Source: Pinibacter aurantiacus (GTDB lineage Bacteria > Bacteroidota > Bacteroidia > Chitinophagales > Chitinophagaceae). From it: a DNA stretch of 64,000 nucleotides. The notes under the pieces were generated by a model. That model had not been told where the DNA came from. It made no database searches and was given only the letters and a program-made list of their open reading frames with translations. Where the stretch lies: positions 558,001 through 622,000 of the forward strand of contig NZ_JAHSPG010000003.1 in the NCBI RefSeq assembly GCF_019130065.1, read 5' to 3'. The position numbers and the translations under genes are program-made. Positions 9,069-18,097 of this stretch are shown here, piece by piece. Every line of letters begins with the position of its first letter. Position 1 is the first letter of the stretch.

Positions 9069-9076
9069 CAAAGATA
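9069..9076 (-). promoter_or_regulatory. Candidate -7 box for alaS
   Basis: TATCTTTG on the minus strand, 75 bp before the alaS ATG. No clear -33 TTTG was found at the usual spacing, so support is partial. Confidence 0.45.
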
Positions 9077-9131
9077 GGGAGTGAAAATAGTTACAGCTAT
9101 TTTCAGGTTTTATAATTGGAGTAATTTTTAA

Positions 9132-9161
9132 TTTGTCAGTTCCTTAGAAAACGTATTTTTA
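9132..9161 (+). promoter_or_regulatory. Promoter for the M23 peptidase gene
   Basis: TTTG (9132-9135), 18-bp spacer, TATTTTTA (9154-9161). The expected transcription start is about 35 nt before the ATG at 9203. Confidence 0.65.
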
Positions 9162-9202
9162 ACGCTGACGCTAACAAAACGCGTGTTTTTTTCGCAGTGG
9201 CC

Positions 9203-10174
9203 ATGAAAAAAATAAAATATTTCTATAATACCAATAGCCTTCGCTATGAAAAGCTTGAAACCCCTCTACACGTAAAACTGTTACGAGTGTTGGGCTTTAT
9301 AGCCGCGAGTATTGTTACCTCACTAATTATTGTAGCCATCGCCTTCCGATATATAGATTCTCCGAAAGAAAAAGTAATGAGTGGCCGGTTTGAGAATATG
9401 CAAAATAACTACGCTGTTCTGCAGGACCGTGTTCAAAAGCTGCAGCAACAAATGGGAGACCTCGAAAAACGCGACAATAATGTTTACCGCTCCATTTTCG
9501 AAGCAGATCCCATTCCGGACAGTGCCCGAGTAAAGGAAATGGAAAAGAAAAAAGAGCTGGAACTGTTGCAGGGTATGGATGAAAGCGATCTTTCGGGTTC
9601 CATTGCACGCACGCTCAACAATCTTACGATGCGCATTGCATACGAGGATAAATCCTACAACGAAATTGAGGGTTTTGTAAAAAATAAGGAGGTGATGCTG
9701 GCAGCCACTCCTGCTATTCAGCCGGTGAGCAATAAAGATCTTAGCCGCATTGCTTCTGGTTTCGGTCACCGTATCGACCCGGTGTACAAAACCGTTAAAA
9801 TGCATGCTGGTCTAGACTTTGCTGCTCCACAGGGAACACCGATTTATGCTACTGCAAACGGCACTATTACCGTTGCGGGCAATACCGGTAATGGTTATGG
9901 TAACCACGTGATCATTAACCACGGCTACGGTTACGAAACACTGTACGGTCACATGGTGAAGGTGAAATGTTCTCCCGGCCAAATGATAAAGCGCGGTGAG
10001 ATCATCGGCTATGTGGGCAGTACCGGAAAATCTACCGGCCCGCACTGCCACTACGAAGTACACAAAAACGGTAAACCTCTCGATCCTGTTTACTTTTTCT
10101 ATAACGACTTAACACCTGAACAATTCGACCGCCTGCTTAAGATGGCCGCGGCGAGCAACCAGAGCTTTGATTAG
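9203..10174 (+). CDS. Membrane-anchored M23 family metallopeptidase
   Basis: 323 aa from the ATG at 9203; a GTG six bases earlier is less likely because family members begin MKKIKYFYNT. A single membrane anchor lies near residues 28-48, then a coiled-coil stretch (about 60-95, NNYAVLQDRVQKLQQQMGDL) and a C-terminal LytM/M23 domain (about 185-305). Zinc ligands and catalytic residues are present: HAGLDF (HxxxD) and HCHYEV (HxH). It probably cuts peptidoglycan cross-links or activates an amidase from the periplasmic face of the inner membrane. The stop codon merges with the repeat at 10173-10370, which contains a nested terminator. Confidence 0.92.
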   Translation: MKKIKYFYNTNSLRYEKLETPLHVKLLRVLGFIAASIVTSLIIVAIAFRYIDSPKEKVMSGRFENMQNNYAVLQDRVQKLQQQMGDLEKRDNNVYRSIFEADPIPDSARVKEMEKKKELELLQGMDESDLSGSIARTLNNLTMRIAYEDKSYNEIEGFVKNKEVMLAATPAIQPVSNKDLSRIASGFGHRIDPVYKTVKMHAGLDFAAPQGTPIYATANGTITVAGNTGNGYGNHVIINHGYGYETLYGHMVKVKCSPGQMIKRGEIIGYVGSTGKSTGPHCHYEVHKNGKPLDPVYFFYNDLTPEQFDRLLKMAAASNQSFD

Positions 10175-10370
10175 TGGAGAGTTGAGAGTGGAGAGTGGAG
10201 AGTTGAGAATTGAGAGTTGAGAGTTGTTTAAATAGACTAAACCGGTTTGGAGACCATTCTTCAAACCGGTTTTCTTTTTTGCAAACCAGGAGTTGAGATA
10301 ACCCTTAACTCTCAATTCTCAACTATCCACTCTCAACTCATTTTCAACTCTCAACTCTCCATTCTCAACT
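10173..10370. repeat. Inverted tandem-word repeat (TTGAGAG type) with nested terminator
   Basis: The left arm (10173-10226) and right arm (10306-10370) are arrays of TTGAGAG/TGGAGAG 7-mers and their complements. The left arm starts within the stop codon of the M23 gene. It encloses the terminator at 10239-10280. Confidence 0.88.
10239..10280 (+). terminator. Intrinsic terminator nested inside the repeat
   Basis: 11-bp perfect stem AAACCGGTTTG/CAAACCGGTTT (10239-10249 and 10262-10272), then TCTTTTTT. It ends the M23 transcript. Confidence 0.85.
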
Positions 10371-10441
10371 GTTAACGACTTTTCCACAGTCACGTAAATC
10401 CCCGTGCCACTACCATCAAGGATTGTATCTTTACCAAGCCT

Positions 10442-11128
10442 ATGATGAGGGAATTTCGACAAACAGCATTGGATTTTGGATTTGAAGAGCCGGCTCAACC
10501 GGTTCCGACTCCGCCTGTCAGTGCAGTGCCAAATGAAGTTCCTGCATCTGAAGAAGCATCTCCATCTTCCCCGGTTCCCGCCGTTGTAAACGAGGTTTCT
10601 GAAATCACGCCAGTTGTGCAGGTCGTCGCACCGATGCCGACAGCGAAAATTCACGTAACTATGCCAACAACAATGCCGAAAACTACGCGGGGCAGAAAGC
10701 CTAAAGCGGCTTCTTCTTTGCCTAAACAACCGGGCAAACGCGGCCGTAAGTCATTCAAGGAAATGAATGCGGAGGTTGACCTTATCAATATTCCCGATGA
10801 TGAGGTGCTTTTTCAAAAACAATATTATTCTATTGGTGAGGTAGCGGAAATGTTTCATGTAAACTACTCTTTGCTGCGCCTCTGGGCCAATGAATTCGAC
10901 GGGTTTCTGCAACCCAAGAAAAACAGAAAGGGCGACCGCTTCTTCCGCCCGGTGGATGTAAAAAACATTCACATGATCTACCATCTTTTGCGCGAGAAAA
11001 AATACACTATGGAAGGCGCGAAAGACTACATTAAAAATCAAAAGAAAAAAGCTGATCAGCAATTTGAGATTACCGTTTCATTGCAAAAACTAAAGGCCTT
11101 CTTGTTGGAGTTGAAAGCTAACATGTAG
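10442..11128 (+). CDS. MerR-family transcriptional regulator with AT-hook-like linker
   Basis: 228 aa. Residues 1-80 are low-complexity Pro/Val/Glu-rich. Residues about 80-105 contain two basic AT-hook-like patches (TRGRKPKA and KRGRKSFK). The MerR winged helix (about 126-195) starts YYSIGEVAEMFHVNYSLLRLW and continues through RKGDRFFRPVDVKNI and EGAKDYIK. It lacks the Cys set of metal-sensing MerR proteins, and the remaining C-terminal helix is short, so the signal is unknown. Two ATG codons in tandem (10442 and 10445) could start it. The gene converges on a mechanosensitive channel gene. Confidence 0.85.
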   Translation: MMREFRQTALDFGFEEPAQPVPTPPVSAVPNEVPASEEASPSSPVPAVVNEVSEITPVVQVVAPMPTAKIHVTMPTTMPKTTRGRKPKAASSLPKQPGKRGRKSFKEMNAEVDLINIPDDEVLFQKQYYSIGEVAEMFHVNYSLLRLWANEFDGFLQPKKNRKGDRFFRPVDVKNIHMIYHLLREKKYTMEGAKDYIKNQKKKADQQFEITVSLQKLKAFLLELKANM

Positions 11129-11139
11129 AGAACGAACGC

Positions 11140-11217
11140 TGATTCTCATGATTCTCACGATTTGTTATGATTTTGTATTAAGTGTCAGGCGTTTTGCATT
11201 GGGCGTTCTGCATTAAG
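11140..11217. repeat. Single-armed degenerate word repeat between convergent genes
   Basis: GATTCTCAT-type 9-mers (11140-11173) followed by GGCGTT(T/C)TGCATT words (11188-11217). No clear complementary arm was found. The second word family also appears at 39971-40090. Confidence 0.5.
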
Positions 11218-12301
11218 CTTCTTTCCCTATAATTATCCTCGTGTCCTTGCCCGCAAGCTCCACTTTATTTACCTCCAGCAATCGTAATACCTGCAAATTG
11301 ATCGTTTGCTTTAGCTGGTTGAAATCATCCTGGGGAATTACACCAGTGTAATATTCCACGGTTAAAATGTATGCGTTTTGTGTAATGTCGCTGAAGGTTA
11401 CATTGTTGTTTGTTACAACCGGATTGCCCAGTATTCTTTTTATGCCGTCAGCTATTTGCTGCATCGTATCGGCAGAGGTAGACAAACTTATTTCCAATCG
11501 GATATCTCCCCGGCGCAAACTTCTCAATGTAAGATTGTCCAATACGCTGTCCACCATTTGCTTGTTGGGTACGGTCACAAAGGTCTTTTGATCCGTGCGG
11601 ATCCTTGTGCTTCTCAATCCAATCTTTTCTACAGAACCGGAAATATTTAACACCTTCACACTATCGCCAATATGAAAAGGCTTATCGAAAAAGATGATGA
11701 ACGAAGCGATCAGGTTTTCCAGACTTTCTTTTGCAGCCAAAGCGATGGCTGCACCCACAATACTTAAACCTGCAAGCAGTTTGGTAACGTCTTTATGAAA
11801 TGCAAAACGAATGACTAGTATAATGCCTATCAGAATAATGATCGCTTTAAAAAAGTCTTTGAAGAAGGAAACCATTTTCGTCTGCGCCACATGATGGGAA
11901 AACTGCGCCTGATTGTCCTGCATGGTGGTAGCGATGAAATCAATAAACCGCAACAACATTCCGATGAATGCGATAATGATAATACAGCTGCCAATGGAAT
12001 CAATAATTTGCTCAGCGGTTACCTTATGTATGGAGAAATGAAATGCTGCGGGAAAGGTGAGTTTATCCAACGTTACAAATGTGACAAGCAGCACCAGGAA
12101 AATTTCAAGTGGTTGCACAAGCAGGTCAAAAAAAGATTCACGGCTCACTTTCCAGGATGTATTCTTGATAAGCCTGAAAAGTATGCTGGCTATATATTTT
12201 GAGAATAATCTTTTAAAGATCAGGATAATAAAAATCGTGATCGCACATATGATATAGCTCTCAATAGTATTGCTAAGAAATTCGTGTTGAAGGAAATTCA
12301 T
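11213..12301 (-). CDS. Mechanosensitive ion channel, MscS family (larger)
   Basis: 362 aa. Four or five hydrophobic segments lie in the first 190 residues (about 12-32, 58-80, 105-130, 150-170), then the pore helix LLAGLSIVGAAIALAAKESL and the beta domain with KPFHIGDSVKVL, GSVEKIGLRSTRIRT and VPNKQMVDSVLDN. It is an inner-membrane osmotic safety valve of the extended MscS type. The C-terminal cytoplasmic part is of normal length. Its 5' side faces a long inverted repeat (12308-12402), which separates it from the minus-strand gene upstream. Confidence 0.92.
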   Translation of the reverse strand: MNFLQHEFLSNTIESYIICAITIFIILIFKRLFSKYIASILFRLIKNTSWKVSRESFFDLLVQPLEIFLVLLVTFVTLDKLTFPAAFHFSIHKVTAEQIIDSIGSCIIIIAFIGMLLRFIDFIATTMQDNQAQFSHHVAQTKMVSFFKDFFKAIIILIGIILVIRFAFHKDVTKLLAGLSIVGAAIALAAKESLENLIASFIIFFDKPFHIGDSVKVLNISGSVEKIGLRSTRIRTDQKTFVTVPNKQMVDSVLDNLTLRSLRRGDIRLEISLSTSADTMQQIADGIKRILGNPVVTNNNVTFSDITQNAYILTVEYYTGVIPQDDFNQLKQTINLQVLRLLEVNKVELAGKDTRIIIGKEA

Positions 12302-12307
12302 TTCAAA

Positions 12308-12402
12308 TTAGTTGTTAGTTGATGGTTGTTAGTTGTTAGACTTATAGTTAAGACAGTCCCTTGCGGCTTCTGCTAACAACTATCAACTAACAACAAACAA
12401 CT
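12308..12402. repeat. Inverted tandem-word repeat (TTGTTAG type)
   Basis: The left arm (12308-12338) and right arm (12372-12402) are built of TTGTTAG 7-mers and their complement. It follows, 4 bp away, the stop of the minus-strand gene at 12407-13318. Confidence 0.85.
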
Positions 12403-12406
12403 CCTC

Positions 12407-13318
12407 TCACAATTCATACACATAGACTTTCCCACCGGAAAGGCAGTACAGTTTATTTACAGAGATACGGCATTTTTCTACATTAGTAAGCAGGGAAGGA
12501 AATGCCTGTTCGTTTAGCATGAGTGTGCCGGTTTCATATTTTTCCAATACGTTACCCTTTCTGCCGAAAACAGTTTTGTCAATCACCTGAAAATCTTCCC
12601 AACCCAGCAAAGCAATTTTATTTTTTAAACTTCCATAGTAATCAAAAATGAACAGCCCTTGTTTGGGATCGTAGAGATAAACCAGTTTGTTATGATCTTC
12701 AATATCAACAGGCGTTGGCGGCGTACTGAACAACACACGAAAATCAGAGCTATTATCTATCACATTTCCATTGTCGTCAAGCCTTTTAAGCTTTGCTTCT
12801 ACTTCATCATATACCCAAATGCCATTATCGAACGACTGGCTGATGGCTCGTGCCTGCATTATGTTTTGCTGACGTAAATCAAAAGTGTAGCGTTTGTTCA
12901 GAACCCTGTCAAGCACCACAACCGTTGTAAAATCCTGGAAGTATAACAACAACTTTAAAGGGTTTGTTGCATCGATGTAAGTAAGGTTGCCATATCGTCT
13001 CACTTCATTGAAAACACCCACAGAATCCCCCTTCTCATTGAGTTTCTTAAGTTGGTATTTACTGTTGATGAGATAAACATTGCCCAGGTTGTCAACGGTG
13101 AAATTGATGATGTCTCCTTCGATCACTTGCAGCAATTTGAGGTCTGCGCCCGGGGGAACAGTGTCAGTGAGGAGTTGTTGGTTGTTAGTTCCTGCCCGAC
13201 TGACGTTAGCAGGCTGGGTTAGTTGATAGACAACCTGTGCATCATTGCTGGAAGGAAATGCAATAGCCAATGAGGTATTGAATACAACGAGGGATAATAT
13301 GACTAAAAACTTTCTCAA
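12407..13318 (-). CDS. Exported protein of unknown function, propeller-like
   Basis: 303 aa, not recognised. The N-terminus is a plausible Sec signal peptide (RKFLVILSLVVFNTSLAIA). The rest is rich in short strands with repeated phrases such as VDNLGNVYLINSKYQLKKLN, DNGIWVYDEVEAKLKRLD and DHNKLVYLYDPKQGLFIFD, suggesting a beta-propeller-like fold. The start codon is TTG at 13318-13316 and overlaps the TGA of the LpxH-like gene (sequence TTGA), so the two are translationally coupled. The function is unknown; coupling to a lipid A enzyme hints at an envelope role (inference). Confidence 0.7.
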   Translation of the reverse strand: MRKFLVILSLVVFNTSLAIAFPSSNDAQVVYQLTQPANVSRAGTNNQQLLTDTVPPGADLKLLQVIEGDIINFTVDNLGNVYLINSKYQLKKLNEKGDSVGVFNEVRRYGNLTYIDATNPLKLLLYFQDFTTVVVLDRVLNKRYTFDLRQQNIMQARAISQSFDNGIWVYDEVEAKLKRLDDNGNVIDNSSDFRVLFSTPPTPVDIEDHNKLVYLYDPKQGLFIFDYYGSLKNKIALLGWEDFQVIDKTVFGRKGNVLEKYETGTLMLNEQAFPSLLTNVEKCRISVNKLYCLSGGKVYVYEL

Positions 13319-14073
13319 GCCTTGTAATATTTTAAGTGAAGGTCATTGCCGTCAAACTCTGCGTAGCTGTCGTAGTAAATCCAGTCGCCAAGATTTATGT
13401 AACGGCTGTTCTGGCCAAGATCAAAATCTATTGGCAAATGCCTGTGTCCGAAAATGAAGTAATCGTAGTGTTTGTTTTGCAAAATCTCTTTGCTGTAAAT
13501 GATCAACCATTCGTTTTCGGGACCTAAAAACTTCTTGTCGTTTTCACCTGTTGCAGCGCGGCTGGAATGACTCATGTAGTTTGCAACACCAACGCCTATT
13601 GCTGGTGGCAACACGCCAAACAGCCATTTACAAACGGGATTGCGAAATATTTTCTTGATAAATTTATAACCGTGATCTCCGGGACCAAGGCCATCGCCAT
13701 GACCCACTAAAAATGTTTTGTTGTTGAAAACAAATTCTTTCGGCTCGTAGTAAACAGGAATGTTTAATTCTTTCTCAAAATAATCCCGCATCCACATATC
13801 GTGATTGCCTACAAAGAATGTTATTGGAATGCCACTATCTGTGATCTCTGCCATTTTTCCCAAAATCCTCACGTAGCCCTTTGGTACCACTTTTCTGTAT
13901 TCATACCAGAAGTCAAACAGATCGCCTACAATAAAAATGTGCGCGGCATCTTTTTGTGCGATGCTTAAAAATTCCACAATGCGTTTTTCCCTGGTGAGAC
14001 TTGTTGCATGATCAGGAACACCTAAATGAAAATCTGATAGAAAATAAACTTTTTTATTGGGCGCCAATTCCAT
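13315..14073 (-). CDS. lpxH: UDP-2,3-diacylglucosamine diphosphatase-like metallophosphoesterase (LpxH type)
   Basis: 252 aa. All calcineurin-like motifs are visible in order: SDFHLG (DxH), GDLFDFW (GDxxD), GNHDMW (GNHD), GHGDGLG and GHRHLP. The FDFWYE segment after the GDxxD motif and the length fit LpxH, which cleaves UDP-2,3-diacylglucosamine to lipid X at the inner membrane in lipid A synthesis. The gene lies 2 bp downstream of the gamma-glutamylcyclotransferase gene and overlaps the next gene by 4 bases, so these three form an operon. Another member of the same phosphoesterase group is possible. Confidence 0.87.
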   Translation of the reverse strand: MELAPNKKVYFLSDFHLGVPDHATSLTREKRIVEFLSIAQKDAAHIFIVGDLFDFWYEYRKVVPKGYVRILGKMAEITDSGIPITFFVGNHDMWMRDYFEKELNIPVYYEPKEFVFNNKTFLVGHGDGLGPGDHGYKFIKKIFRNPVCKWLFGVLPPAIGVGVANYMSHSSRAATGENDKKFLGPENEWLIIYSKEILQNKHYDYFIFGHRHLPIDFDLGQNSRYINLGDWIYYDSYAEFDGNDLHLKYYKA

Positions 14074-14075
14074 TC

Positions 14076-14480
14076 TTACTTCACTTTATTTTTTTGATTG
14101 TTATAATACTCCACTACGTCTCCGGATTCTATCACGTCTAAATTTTCAACACTTTTACCGTACCAGTAGATCCACGCTTTTATTGAATTATTATCGGCAA
14201 AAACAGTTGTAGTTTCTCTTACAAATAATTCACTCTGCGTTTCTTCATACTTGTCGAGTTTGGCAAACGCGTCTACAAAAAGATCATCGTTTTTCAGCTT
14301 ATACAATTCTCCTTGTATAAACAGCTGCGCGTCCGTTGGAACAGCCGCAGGAAAATTGCCTTCATCATAGAGCACTCCCCTGATCTGCGCGTTGCAAACA
14401 AAGGAAAAATATTCTTCTATCATCGAGTGCGCTGGAAAGGGCTTTCGAAGTGTGCCATATACGAACAAGCAGGTTGACAT
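14076..14480 (-). CDS. Gamma-glutamylcyclotransferase-like (AIG2/GGCT fold) protein
   Basis: 134 aa. It starts MSTCLFVYGTLRKPFPAH, with the diagnostic YGTLR loop, and has a candidate catalytic Glu in LDKYEE and the typical AWIYWYG strand. Family members cyclise gamma-glutamyl groups to 5-oxoproline, but many bacterial members have unknown substrates. It is the first gene of a compact group with the LpxH-like gene (2-bp spacing). Upstream is an inverted repeat that separates it from the LUD gene. Confidence 0.85.
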   Translation of the reverse strand: MSTCLFVYGTLRKPFPAHSMIEEYFSFVCNAQIRGVLYDEGNFPAAVPTDAQLFIQGELYKLKNDDLFVDAFAKLDKYEETQSELFVRETTTVFADNNSIKAWIYWYGKSVENLDVIESGDVVEYYNNQKNKVK

Positions 14481-14489
14481 ATTGAACTA

Positions 14490-14577
14490 TTAAATAACTG
14501 ATTAACTGAGTGATTCTATGCTATGAAGACTTTTTGGTATTCAACCATTCAGTTATTCAGTTAATCAGTTATTCAGT
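14490..14577. repeat. Inverted tandem-word repeat (GAATAACT type)
   Basis: The left arm (14490-14514) is shorter than the right arm (14546-14577). The right arm contains the TGA stop (14575-14573) of the LUD gene, read on minus as ATGACTGAATAACTG. Confidence 0.82.
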
Positions 14578-15214
14578 CATTGCCTCCCTCTACCAAAAAA
14601 CAATACACCTCCTTCGGACCGTGTACACCTACAACCAATGTCTTCTCAATATCAGCTGTGCGACTGGGACCGGTTGCAAAAGTGATCAGGGAAGGCAGAT
14701 TATTTCCGTACTTATCTTTCATAAACAGCAGTCCATCCTTCACATCATACACCAATTGTTTTGTGTAAGCGATGCAAATATGAATGGGCGCATACACACT
14801 CACGGTGCGTCCGCTTTCCTGACCCGCACTCATTACAATGGTGCCTGTTCTGGCAACCAAACATTCGCATGAGGTAATGCTTGCATCACAATTCTTGAGA
14901 TCATCTGTATACCACTGGCCCAGAGTGCCTGAAAAGTTATTGCGCAGGGCTGTTTCATTGCAAAATAGTTTTTCCCACTGATTGGATGTTGCAAGCTGAG
15001 AAAGCTGATGGGCCAACTCTTCTTTGTTCATGCAATACACAAATTTGCCTTTCAGGTTGGTGAATTCTTCGGCAAACTGCACTTCCAATTCTTGTCGTGA
15101 GGGCTGAAATACAGAGCTATTTCCCTCACTTTGTAAAAAAGGAATAGGCGTTGAACTACTCAACGCCTTTCTTATTTTCTTTAAAATATTTTCCTTGGAT
15201 GGTGAAACGTTCAT
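14573..15214 (-). CDS. LutC/YkgG-type LUD-domain protein
   Basis: 213 aa. The LUD domain occupies about residues 80-210, with SCECLVARTGTIVMSAGQ, GRTVSVYAPIHICIA and the signature ITFATGPSRTADIEKTLVVGVHGP. LutC normally works with the Fe-S proteins LutA and LutB to oxidise L-lactate; neither is in this window, so this is a stand-alone copy. The N-terminal 30 residues are a short helix typical of the family. Its stop codon lies inside the repeat at 14490-14577, and its start faces another repeat (15220-15322). Confidence 0.87.
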   Translation of the reverse strand: MNVSPSKENILKKIRKALSSSTPIPFLQSEGNSSVFQPSRQELEVQFAEEFTNLKGKFVYCMNKEELAHQLSQLATSNQWEKLFCNETALRNNFSGTLGQWYTDDLKNCDASITSCECLVARTGTIVMSAGQESGRTVSVYAPIHICIAYTKQLVYDVKDGLLFMKDKYGNNLPSLITFATGPSRTADIEKTLVVGVHGPKEVYCFLVEGGND

Positions 15215-15219
15215 ATCAA

Positions 15220-15322
15220 TTGAAAGTTGAGAGTTGAAAGTTGAGAGTTGAGAGTTAAGCTTGAATGACCAACGATACAGGCATTTTCAACTCTCAACTC
15301 TCAATTCTCCATTCTCAACTAA
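15220..15322. repeat. Inverted tandem-word repeat (TTGAGAG type)
   Basis: Left arm 15220-15257 and right arm 15284-15322, both of TTGAGAG/TTGAAAG words. The right arm supplies the TAG stop of ftsH; the minus strand reads AATTAGTTGAGAATGG. Confidence 0.87.
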
Positions 15323-17406
15323 TTATTCAAAGCTTTGTTTGTTACATCGCTATCATAAGGAGGAACGCCTTCACTGATCTCTCCCATTGTTGAACTGCTA
15401 CCATGATCTTTGCCGTCTACGTCCAGCACTTTCTTCTCTTCAAACGGACGTTTTCCTATCAAAACTTCTACATCGCTTTGGAACAAAACTTCTTTGTCCA
15501 ATAATGCTTCTGCTAGTTTTGCTACATCGCCCTTCTTCTCTGTAAGTAAAGCCTTGGTACGTTCGTAAGCAGCATCAATCAATTTTCTTACTTCCTCGTC
15601 AATCATTTTGGAAGTTTCTTCAGAGTATGGTTTGGTGAATGAATTTTCCGTTTGCGGATCATAGAAACTTACGTTACCTATTTTATCATTCATGCCATAC
15701 ACAGTTATCATTGCATATGCAGTGCGTGTAATTTGCTGAAGGTCGTTTTGTGCACCGGTAGAAATTTTGTTGAAGAAGATCTCTTCACTTGCACGTCCAC
15801 CCAACGTCATACAAATTTGATCCAACAGTTGATCTGTGTTGTACAGATATTGTTCTTTAGGAGTATATTGAGCGTAACCCAATGCAGCAGTACCTCTCGG
15901 AACGATGGTAACTTTCAGCAAAGGATATGCGTGTTCCAGGTACCAACCGCAAATAGCGTGTCCGGCTTCGTGGTAAGCGATGATCTTTTTCTCGTCAGGA
16001 GAAATGATCTTGTTCTTTTTCTCCAAACCACCGATCACTCTGTCAACTGCATCCTGGAAGTCTTCCATTTCCACACCGGCTTTACCTTTACGGGCAGCGA
16101 TCAATGCAGCTTCGTTACATACGTTGGCGATATCTGCACCTGCGAAACCCGGAGTTTGTTCAGCCAGTTTATGAATATCTACAGTGTTTGAAATTTTGAT
16201 TGGTTTCAGATGCACTTTGAAGATCGCTTCACGACCTTTCACATCCGGTTTATCAATGCTGATCTGTCTGTCGAAACGACCTGGACGCAATAGTGCGGTA
16301 TCCAAAACATCCGGACGGTTAGTTGCCGCCAGAACGATGATTCCGCTGTCGCCACCAAATCCATCCATTTCCACCAGCAACTGGTTCAATGTGCTTTCGC
16401 GCTCGTCGTTGCTCATGATCGCGTTTTTACCGCGTGCACGACCGATCGCATCAATCTCATCGATGAATATTACGCAAGGTGATTTTTCTCTCGCTTGTTT
16501 GAACAGGTCACGCACACGGCTCGCACCCACACCCACAAACATTTCAACGAAATCACTACCGCTCATGCTGAAGAAAGGAACTTGCGCTTCACCTGCCATG
16601 GCTTTTGCCAAAAGCGTTTTACCTGTTCCCGGAGGGCCTACAAGCAATGCACCTTTCGGTATCTTACCTCCGAGCGACGTATACTTTTTCGGATTCTTCA
16701 GGAAGTCAACTATTTCCATCACCTCTACTTTCGCTTCGTCCAAACCGGCTACGTCGCTGAAAGTAATGTTTACTTTTGTGCCTTTATCGAATAGTGTAGC
16801 TTTAGATTTTCCAATGCTGAATATGCCGCCGGGGCCGCCGGTTCCGCCGGCGCCGCCACCCATTTTACGCATCAGCAATATCCAGATCAGCACTATCACC
16901 ACAATTGGGAAAATATATCCCAGAAACTGAGTGAGCCATTCAGGTTCGCTTTCGTAATTGGGTGTAATCGCTTTAACTGTCGGATTTCTTGTATAAAACT
17001 CGCGAAGGTCGTCCGCAAATATTTTAGGTTCACCAATTTCAAATTCAAATTGCGGGCCTTTATCGGTTACAACACGCATTGAATTTTTTGAGGTAAAGCT
17101 TTGATAGTAAGCCTTTTTAAGACTATCTGATTTAATGAAAACCTTTACGACCTTTTTGTTGCTAACCACTACCATTTTATCAACATCGCCTTTCATCAGC
17201 ATGTTTTGAAAAAAATCGGACTGGTTTATCTTTTGTCCGTCCTGATTGAACGAACCCCAAATCTGAAAGCTGAGCAGGATCGCTGCGATAGCTCCCCACA
17301 CCCAATAGATGTTGAATTTTGGTCCTTTCGGAGCGTTTCTGTCATCTTTGGGACGCATCTTTGGGAACTGGCCTTTGTTATTTGGTTGTTTATCTTCTGG
17401 TAACAT
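15319..17406 (-). CDS. ftsH: ATP-dependent zinc metalloprotease FtsH
   Basis: 695 aa. The first membrane helix is about residues 30-50 and the periplasmic part runs to about 160. The second helix is about 162-182, followed by a Gly-rich linker ([14 protein letters not shown]). The AAA+ domain has Walker A GPPGTGKT, Walker [10 protein letters not shown] and the [22 protein letters not shown]. The M41 protease has the zinc site [10 protein letters not shown]. It forms a membrane-bound hexamer that degrades misfolded membrane proteins and short-lived regulators. rsfS is 51 bp upstream on the same strand. Its stop codon merges with a repeat arm. Confidence 0.98.
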   Translation of the reverse strand: MLPEDKQPNNKGQFPKMRPKDDRNAPKGPKFNIYWVWGAIAAILLSFQIWGSFNQDGQKINQSDFFQNMLMKGDVDKMVVVSNKKVVKVFIKSDSLKKAYYQSFTSKNSMRVVTDKGPQFEFEIGEPKIFADDLREFYTRNPTVKAITPNYESEPEWLTQFLGYIFPIVVIVLIWILLMRKMGGGAGGTGGPGGIFSIGKSKATLFDKGTKVNITFSDVAGLDEAKVEVMEIVDFLKNPKKYTSLGGKIPKGALLVGPPGTGKTLLAKAMAGEAQVPFFSMSGSDFVEMFVGVGASRVRDLFKQAREKSPCVIFIDEIDAIGRARGKNAIMSNDERESTLNQLLVEMDGFGGDSGIIVLAATNRPDVLDTALLRPGRFDRQISIDKPDVKGREAIFKVHLKPIKISNTVDIHKLAEQTPGFAGADIANVCNEAALIAARKGKAGVEMEDFQDAVDRVIGGLEKKNKIISPDEKKIIAYHEAGHAICGWYLEHAYPLLKVTIVPRGTAALGYAQYTPKEQYLYNTDQLLDQICMTLGGRASEEIFFNKISTGAQNDLQQITRTAYAMITVYGMNDKIGNVSFYDPQTENSFTKPYSEETSKMIDEEVRKLIDAAYERTKALLTEKKGDVAKLAEALLDKEVLFQSDVEVLIGKRPFEEKKVLDVDGKDHGSSSTMGEISEGVPPYDSDVTNKALNN

Positions 17407-17457
17407 GATATTAGTCTTGTTCTAAATTATTGCTATGTTGTTTTGTTGGTTCAATGC

Positions 17458-17862
17458 CTAGCCGTTATGCTCAGTTACTTCCGCGTCGCTCCACATTTCT
17501 TCGAGTTTGTAGAACTTGCGGGTTTCGGGTTGCATCACATGCACGACAACGTTCACATAATCTATCAGCACCCATTGTAAAGCCGAGCGCCCTTCCTGCC
17601 TGTAAGGCATTTCATCGCACTGGCTTTTCACTTCCATTTCTATAGAATCTGATATAGCTTTTACTTGTGGAGAGGATGATCCCTGGCAAATGATAAAAAA
17701 ATCTGCAACTGCTTCTGGGATTTTTCGAAGATCCATAGCTATTATGTTTTCACCCTTTTTTTCCTGAATAGCATGAATGATGACCTTGAGGATTTTGGAG
17801 CTCTTCGTTAACCTTGCTACACTGCTACGTTTGCGGGTAGCTAATACTGACAATTGTTCCAA
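17458..17862 (-). CDS. rsfS: Ribosomal silencing factor RsfS
   Basis: 134 aa. The DUF143 fold is clear: KGENIIAMDLRKIPEAVADFFIICQGSS, then RQEGRSALQWVLIDYVNVVVHVM and FYKLEEMW. It binds uL14 on the 50S subunit and blocks 30S joining in starvation. The N-terminal 20 residues are an Arg/Ser-rich extension whose start is uncertain; a later start would lose little. It is probably co-transcribed with ftsH. The 235-bp gap upstream to birA holds divergent promoters that I could not place with confidence. Confidence 0.93.
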   Translation of the reverse strand: MEQLSVLATRKRSSVARLTKSSKILKVIIHAIQEKKGENIIAMDLRKIPEAVADFFIICQGSSSPQVKAISDSIEMEVKSQCDEMPYRQEGRSALQWVLIDYVNVVVHVMQPETRKFYKLEEMWSDAEVTEHNG

Positions 17863-18097
17863 TAATGAAATCTTTTAGTAATTAAATATTAGTAGGTTGC
17901 TATTGTGATTCCGGGGATGTTTCTTAGCTAAAATAGCCCCGTAACTAAAGTAAACTACATTCAAAAGTTGCCTTACGGTTTTCAAAAAGTGGCTGAAACT
18001 CAATTCCTGTTTTTCAGCGGCCTTTACCATCTCAAAATAAAGAAAATACTACATTCGCAACGCTCAAAAGTAATAATCTTTTCCAACTTCTTTATGT

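Noticed and set aside
16184-16930. Plus-strand open frame of 248 codons
   Set aside because: Antisense to the AAA+ domain of ftsH; a shadow of a strongly conserved coding sequence.
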